NCBI RefSeq assembly: GCF_001270495.1 | Contig: NZ_LGUR01000151.1 | Location: 62,001-126,000 of the forward strand | Origin: Streptomyces viridochromogenes | GTDB taxonomy: Bacteria; Actinomycetota; Actinomycetes; Streptomycetales; Streptomycetaceae | Direction: 5' to 3' | DNA: 64,000 bases | In this document: piece after piece, positions 60,012-64,000 of the stretch | Layout: every line of letters starts with the position of its first letter | How positions within the stretch are numbered: position 1 is the stretch's first letter | The notes under the pieces: generated by a model | Told to the model about the DNA's origin: nothing | What the model saw: only the letters and a program-made list of their open reading frames with translations | Databases searched by the model: none | Program-made: the position numbers and the translations under genes

Positions 60012-62759
60012 ATGAACAACGCAGTGAACAACGGGGTCTGGTCAGGGAGCTGGGTCGCCGAGCGGCTCGGAGTCCAGCTCGTGGGCGACGACGAGCTCAC
60101 GCAGATGCTGGGGCTCGCCCTGCGGCGCAACCCCAAGCGGGCGCATCTGCTGGTCTCCCACGTGCTCGGCAAGCATGTACCGCAGTCACCGTCCGTGGTG
60201 TACGGCGCCGGTTACGCCCTCGGTCGCCGGGTACGGGAGCTGCTGGGCGCCGACGAGGCCGCCAGGGCGGTCGTCCTCGGCTACGCGGAGACGGCGACCG
60301 GGCTCGGCCACTCCGTCGCCGACGGGGTCGGTGACGCCCCGTATCTGCACTCCACCCGGCGCCCGGTCGCCGGGGTCGCCCGGGCGGGCGGCTTCGAGGA
60401 GTCCCACTCGCACGCCACGTCCCATCTGCTGCTGCCGGAGGATCCCGCCCTGCTGGCGGGCGACGGGCCGCTGGTTCTGGTGGACGACGAGTTCTCCACG
60501 GGGAACACGGTGCTGAACACCGTTCGGGATCTTCATGCCCGGTATCCGCGGCGGCGGTATGTCGTGGTGGCGCTGGTGGACATGCGGTCGCCGGCCGACG
60601 CGGGGCGCCTCGCGGATTTCGCCGGGGAGATCGGTGCGCGGGTTGACCTGGTGGCGACTGCTTCGGGGACCGTACGGCTGCCGGAGGGGGTGCTGGAGAA
60701 GGGCCAGGCGTTGGTGGCGCGGTACGAGGCGGAGAGTGCCGCGGAGGGTCGTACGTCGTCCGCCGGTGCGTCGGGGCTGGTCGCGCCGTTCCCCGCGCCC
60801 CCGGACAGCGGCGTTGCCGTGGCCGCGTCGGAGGAGGCGACGGTTGCTCGGGCGCGGCACATTGCAGCGGAGAGTGCCGCGGAGGGTCGTACGTCGTCCG
60901 CCGGTGCGTCGCGGCTGGCCGCGCCGTTCCCCGCGCCCCTTGAGGGCGATGGCGAGGGCGGCGGCCTTGAAGCCGACGGTCGGATGACGTCCCCAGGGGC
61001 GCGGGGAACTGCGCGACCAGCCCCCACCGGCCCGCACCCGGACGACAACCCCACCCACCCCCACGTCACCCGCGTAGACCTGCACTGGCCCCGCAACCTC
61101 CCCGACGGCGGCCGGCACGGATTCACGCCCGCTCACCGCACCCGGCTCGAAAACGCCCTCCCCGCCATGACCGCCCGCCTGGCAGAGGCACTCCCCGCCG
61201 ACGCCCGCCGCGTGCTCGTCCTCGGCTTCGAAGAGCTGATGTACGCCCCGCTCAGACTCGCCCGCGAGCTGGAGCGGAGCGCCGACGTCGAGGTCCGCTA
61301 CTCGACCACCACCCGCTCACCCGTCCTCGCCGTCGACGACCCCGGCTACGCGATACGCACCCGCCTCGTCTTCCCGGCCCACGACGACCCCGCCGACGGC
61401 CCCGGCGAGCGCTACGCCTACAACGTCGCGGGCGCCGGCTTCGACGCCGTCACAGCCGTCGTCGACTCGGCTGCCGACACCCCCGAACTGCACGCGCCCG
61501 AGGGCCTGTTGGCGCAGCTCGCCGCCCACACCCCGCACGTCCTCCTCGCGGTCGTACCGTCGTACGTCCCGGGACCCCCGGCCCTTCCCGAAAGGCACCC
61601 GATGCTGCCCGAGCCCCTCCGCGGCCCCGCCTTCTCCTCGTACGCCCCCGAGGAGGTCGGCTGGTTGCTCCAGGACCTCTCGGACGTGACGCTGGAGGCG
61701 CCGACCGAGGAAAGGGAAGAGGCCATCCAGAGCGGGGGCGCGCACTACGCGGAGTCGCTGCCCGTGGAGTACCAGCCGAGCGAGCAGTACCAGGCGCTGT
61801 TCCACGCGGCGCTCGAGGAGTCGGCGGCGCGGCTGGCACAGGCCGCCGGCGCGGTGACGGAGATCGTGCTCGCCGAGCGGTCACCACGCCCCGTACTCGT
61901 CTCGCTCGCCCGCGCCGGCACCCCCGTGGGCATCCTCATGCGCCGCTGGGCCCAGTTCCGGCACGGACTCGAACTGCCCCACTACGCCGTGTCGATCGTG
62001 CGCGGCCGCGGCATCGACGCCAACGCCCTGCGCTGGCTGGCCGCCCACCACGACCCGCGCGACGTCGTCTTCGTCGACGGCTGGACCGGCAAGGGCGCCA
62101 TCACCCGTGAACTGACGGCGGCGATACGGGAGTTCGAGGCGTCCGACGGCATCACCGGCTTCGACCCGGAGATCGCCGTACTGGCCGACCCGGGCTCGTG
62201 CGTGCGGACGTACGGCACCCGCGACGACTACCTCATCCCGTCCGCGTGCCTCAACTCCACGGTGTCCGGCTTGATTTCGCGTACCGTGCTGCGCGCCGAC
62301 CTGGTCGGCCCGCACGACTACCACGGTGCGAAGTTCTACCGCGAACTCGCCGGCTCCGATGTCTCCGTGGCCTTCCTGGACGCCGTGTCCGCGCGCTTCC
62401 CGGAGGTCCTGGACGCGGTCGACGCGACGGTCAAGGAGCTGCTCTCCGGTGACCGCGCGCCGACCTGGGAGGGCTGGGCGGCCGTCGAGCGCATCAGCGA
62501 GGAGTACGGCATCCACGACGTGAACCTCGTCAAGCCCGGCGTCGGCGAGACCACGCGCGTCCTGCTGCGCCGGGTGCCGTGGAAGATCCTCGCGCGGGCC
62601 GGAGCCGGCGCGGACCTGGACCATGTACGACTGCTGGCCGAACAGAGAGGGGTTCCGGTGGAAGAGGTCGCCGAACTGCCGTACACCTGCGTGGGGTTGA
62701 TCCACCCCAAGTACACGCGGGGCGCGACGGGTGCCGACGGCAAGGCGGTGAACGTCTGA
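60012..62759 (+). CDS. Fused phosphoribosyltransferase-TRSP / StiP-PELOTA protein of the ter module
   Basis: The protein has 915 residues and four units. Residues 1-240 are a phosphoribosyltransferase with PRPP loop VLVDDEFSTGNT (155-166). Residues 350-560 are a TRSP domain (TTTRSPVL, 432-439). Residues about 580-840 are a StiP-type second PRTase/peptidase fold with VVFVDGWTGKG and CVRTYGTRDDYLIPSACLN. Residues 840-905 are a PELOTA-like C-terminal domain. In other Ter systems, as I recall, these are two separate genes. Residues 240-345 are a linker rich in Ala/Gly/Ser/Pro encoded partly by interspersed repeats. The stop overlaps the HAD gene start (TGATG), so they are coupled. It probably makes or modifies a nucleoside-like molecule. 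Confidence 0.85.
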   Translation: MNNAVNNGVWSGSWVAERLGVQLVGDDELTQMLGLALRRNPKRAHLLVSHVLGKHVPQSPSVVYGAGYALGRRVRELLGADEAARAVVLGYAETATGLGHSVADGVGDAPYLHSTRRPVAGVARAGGFEESHSHATSHLLLPEDPALLAGDGPLVLVDDEFSTGNTVLNTVRDLHARYPRRRYVVVALVDMRSPADAGRLADFAGEIGARVDLVATASGTVRLPEGVLEKGQALVARYEAESAAEGRTSSAGASGLVAPFPAPPDSGVAVAASEEATVARARHIAAESAAEGRTSSAGASRLAAPFPAPLEGDGEGGGLEADGRMTSPGARGTARPAPTGPHPDDNPTHPHVTRVDLHWPRNLPDGGRHGFTPAHRTRLENALPAMTARLAEALPADARRVLVLGFEELMYAPLRLARELERSADVEVRYSTTTRSPVLAVDDPGYAIRTRLVFPAHDDPADGPGERYAYNVAGAGFDAVTAVVDSAADTPELHAPEGLLAQLAAHTPHVLLAVVPSYVPGPPALPERHPMLPEPLRGPAFSSYAPEEVGWLLQDLSDVTLEAPTEEREEAIQSGGAHYAESLPVEYQPSEQYQALFHAALEESAARLAQAAGAVTEIVLAERSPRPVLVSLARAGTPVGILMRRWAQFRHGLELPHYAVSIVRGRGIDANALRWLAAHHDPRDVVFVDGWTGKGAITRELTAAIREFEASDGITGFDPEIAVLADPGSCVRTYGTRDDYLIPSACLNSTVSGLISRTVLRADLVGPHDYHGAKFYRELAGSDVSVAFLDAVSARFPEVLDAVDATVKELLSGDRAPTWEGWAAVERISEEYGIHDVNLVKPGVGETTRVLLRRVPWKILARAGAGADLDHVRLLAEQRGVPVEEVAELPYTCVGLIHPKYTRGATGADGKAVNV
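60730..61040 (+). repeat. Interspersed repeats inside the phosphoribosyltransferase linker
   Basis: Two nearly identical 73-bp segments (60730-60802 and 60868-60940, starting GCGGAGAGTGCCGCGGAGGG and ending CGCGCCGTTCCCCGCGCCCC) encode AESAAEGRTSSAGAS twice. A third copy of the family (60994-61025, GGGGCGCGGGGAACTGCGCG) is in opposite orientation. The intergenic versions are at 43721 and 49054. Confidence 0.75.
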
Positions 62760-63574
62760 TGCCGGTGCTGGTGGCGAGCGACCTCGACCGTACGCTCATC
62801 TACTCCGCCGCGGCCCTCGCGCTGACCATGCCGGACGCGCGGGCGCCGAGGCTGCTGTGCGTGGAGGTGCACGAGAGCAGGCCGCTGTCGTACATGACCG
62901 AGACGGCGGCCCAGCTGCTGACCGACCTCGGCGACGCGGCGGTCTTCGTGCCGACGACGACCCGGACCCGCAAGCAGTACCAGCGCATCAACCTGCCGGG
63001 CCCCGAGCCGAAGTACGCGATCTGCGCCAACGGCGGCCATCTGCTGGTCGACGGCGTCTCCGACCCCGACTGGCACGCACAGGTCCAAGCCAGCCTGGCC
63101 GAACAGTGCGCGCCGCTCGCGGAGGTGCAGGACCACTTGATGGCGTCGGCGTCCCCGGCCTGGGTGCGCAAGCACCGCATCGCCGAGGACCTCTTCGCCT
63201 ACCTGGTCGTCGAGCGTGAGCTGCTGCCCGAGGAGTGGGTGAAGGAGCTCGCGGTGTGGGCGGAGAACCGCGGCTGGACGGTGTCCTTGCAGGGCCGCAA
63301 GATCTACGCCGTCCCGAAGCCGCTCACCAAGAGCGCCGCCATGCACGAGGTCGCCCGTCGTGCGGGTGCGGAGCTGACGCTGGCGGCCGGTGACTCCCTG
63401 CTGGACGCCGACCTGCTGCTGGCCGCGGACCGGGGCTGGCGCCCGGGGCATGGGGAGCTTGCGGACGCCGAGTGGACCGCTCCGGCGATCAGCGCGCTGC
63501 CGGAGAGGGGAGTGCTGGCGGGGGAGCGCATCTTGCGGGAGTTCTTGAAGGCAACGCGCACGGAAGCCCCCTAA
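62759..63574 (+). CDS. HAD family hydrolase of the ter module
   Basis: The protein has 271 residues. The HAD nucleophile motif is DLDRTLIYS (Asp8 nucleophile, Asp10). The motif II region is TTTRTRKQYQ, the Lys is in VPKPLTKSAAMHEV, and motif IV is LAAGDSLLDADLLL. Such phosphatases remove phosphate from a sugar or nucleotide intermediate, fitting the neighbouring phosphoribosyltransferase. The start ATG at 62759 overlaps the previous stop by one base (TGATG). Confidence 0.9.
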   Translation: MPVLVASDLDRTLIYSAAALALTMPDARAPRLLCVEVHESRPLSYMTETAAQLLTDLGDAAVFVPTTTRTRKQYQRINLPGPEPKYAICANGGHLLVDGVSDPDWHAQVQASLAEQCAPLAEVQDHLMASASPAWVRKHRIAEDLFAYLVVERELLPEEWVKELAVWAENRGWTVSLQGRKIYAVPKPLTKSAAMHEVARRAGAELTLAAGDSLLDADLLLAADRGWRPGHGELADAEWTAPAISALPERGVLAGERILREFLKATRTEAP

Positions 63575-63660
63575 GGGGCGCGAAGCGCCTTTAGGGGCGC
63601 GGGGCTGCATTGAATGTGCGGCTCCGCCGCGTGGGTGCTACAAGCCCCCACGCACCCGTA
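63575..63660. repeat. Hairpin plus interspersed GGGGCGCGGGG repeat, copy 5
   Basis: GGGGCGCGAAGCGCC (small hairpin after the HAD stop) is followed by AGGGGCGCGGGGCTGCATTG and TGCGGCTCCGCCGCGTGGGT. It lies between converging genes and is likely the terminator of the ter module. Confidence 0.72.
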
Positions 63661-63680
63661 GACAACAACGCACGCACTAC

Positions 63681-63899
63681 CTAGCCGCAACACCCTCCAC
63701 CACAGCACCCGCCCCCGCCGCCGGCAGGCTTCGGCGCCGCGGGGGCGCTGGCCGTGCCGCCCACCGCGACCGTCGACAGCAGCTTCACCGTGTCGTCATG
63801 CCCCGCAGGGCACGCGGCGGGGGCGGACGACTCCGCCATCGGCCGGCTCAGTTCGAACGTGTCGCCGCAGCTGCGGCAGCGGTACTCATAGCGAGGCAT
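63681..63899 (-). CDS. FmdB-type zinc ribbon protein with Cys-rich tail
   Basis: The protein has 72 residues. The FmdB-like ribbon YEYRCRSCGDTFEL (C8-x2-C11) is present, with the second metal pair reduced to CPAGHDD (Cys and His). An Ala/Pro linker and a C-terminal GGGGGCCGGGCCG with four cysteines follow. FmdB proteins are small regulatory or metal-binding proteins of uncertain role. The ATG at 63899 is chosen; it has no ribosome site but sits 6 bp after TAATCT, so the mRNA is probably leaderless. Confidence 0.85.
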   Translation of the reverse strand: MPRYEYRCRSCGDTFELSRPMAESSAPAACPAGHDDTVKLLSTVAVGGTASAPAAPKPAGGGGGCCGGGCCG

Positions 63900-63905
63900 G
63901 CGCAC

Positions 63906-63911
63906 AGATTA
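63906..63911 (-). promoter_or_regulatory. Leaderless -10 element of the zinc ribbon gene
   Basis: TAATCT on the minus strand ends 6 nt before the ATG, the same geometry as at the K+ channel gene. Confidence 0.5.
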
Positions 63912-63917
63912 GCCCGG

Positions 63918-64000
63918 TCAGTGACCGCCGCCGCGCTCCTCGCGGATCTGCGCGACCACCCGGGCCACTGTCTGCCGCACCGCCTCCGTCTCGGTCAGGA
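63918..64000 (-). CDS. C-terminal end of an unidentified protein (5' end outside window)
   Basis: Twenty-six codons of an open minus-strand frame end at a TGA at 63918-63920 and encode a charged helix (LTETEAVRQTVARVVAQIRE) then ERGGGH. This is too short to identify. The codon bias fits a real gene; the stop is 18 bp before the ATG of the zinc ribbon gene, on the same strand. Confidence 0.55.
   Translation of the reverse strand, partial: LTETEAVRQTVARVVAQIREERGGGH

Noticed and set aside
1..64000. tRNA, rRNA, riboswitch or CRISPR array
   Set aside because: No cloverleaf, conserved RNA motif or regularly spaced direct repeats were recognised; covariance-model searches could not be run.

Overview
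The window is chromosomal DNA of a Streptomyces-type actinomycete. The evidence is very high G+C, strong third-position GC bias, frequent GTG/TTG starts, short overlapping operons, several apparently leaderless genes, and families typical of the genus (SHOCT proteins, large ATP-binding LuxR regulators, FasR, homodimeric AceE, a ter locus). From memory, the backbone runs in the reverse order of the S. coelicolor SCO2360-SCO2405 region: sugar ABC transporter, zinc-ribbon membrane protein, fasR-fabD-fabH-acpP-fabF, aceE, DUF3052, AhpE, TerD genes. I saw no tRNA, rRNA, CRISPR array or prophage.

Layout. 1-4.3 kb: the 3' part of a YtfQRT/YjfF-like sugar ABC operon closed by a strong terminator. 4.5-5.5 kb: a zinc-ribbon membrane protein with YG-rich repeats. 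5.5-16.6 kb: a stress or housekeeping-like island with a diacylglycerol-kinase-type lipid kinase, a DUF2252 protein, a small DUF7144-like membrane protein, a large membrane protein, two near-duplicate SHOCT membrane proteins flanking a GH15 trehalase-like enzyme, a 65-residue orphan protein and a MalT-like LuxR regulator. 16.7-18.8 kb: MarR regulator, NADPH oxidoreductase and Ohr. 18.9-26.4 kb: secreted or hydrolytic enzymes (family VIII-type esterase, small secreted protein, M14 carboxypeptidase, pyroglutamyl-peptidase-like protein), a dead IS605-type tnpB and an EI24 membrane protein. 26.5-31.6 kb: TetR regulator, GH3 beta-glycosidase, aldose epimerase and SGNH lipoprotein. 32.5-37.5 kb: the fatty-acid synthesis cluster under FasR. 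37.8-49.9 kb: pirin, MMPL transporter, beta-lactamase-fold hydrolase, GNAT, a MerR/aldo-keto reductase operon, DUF4429, an alpha/beta hydrolase, a TetR/MFS pair, a small membrane protein, a short MITE-like element and a K+ channel. 50-54.1 kb: aceE, DUF3052 and AhpE. 54.2-63.6 kb: a ter stress locus, with TerD paralogues, a DUF475/TerC-like protein and a nucleoside-type biosynthetic module (TIM-barrel lyase, fused phosphoribosyltransferase/StiP protein, HAD phosphatase).

The strongest unexplained signal is a 15-bp inverted repeat, CACC(C/T)NNNN(C/G)GGGTG. It occurs six times between 6.98 and 13.8 kb. Each copy lies 44-107 bp (centre to start codon) upstream of a gene of the 5.5-16.6 kb island and is always oriented the same way relative to that gene, with the GGGTGA half proximal. 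It ties DUF2252, DUF7144, both SHOCT proteins, the GH15 enzyme and the 65-residue protein into one apparent local regulon. The regulator is unknown. A MalT-like LuxR gene sits next to the island, with a degenerate copy at its own start.

A second notable point is the ter-locus phosphoribosyltransferase. There, two normally separate units are fused through a linker that seems to be built from copies of an interspersed Streptomyces repeat. All functions are inferred by reading the translated sequences; no database search was run.
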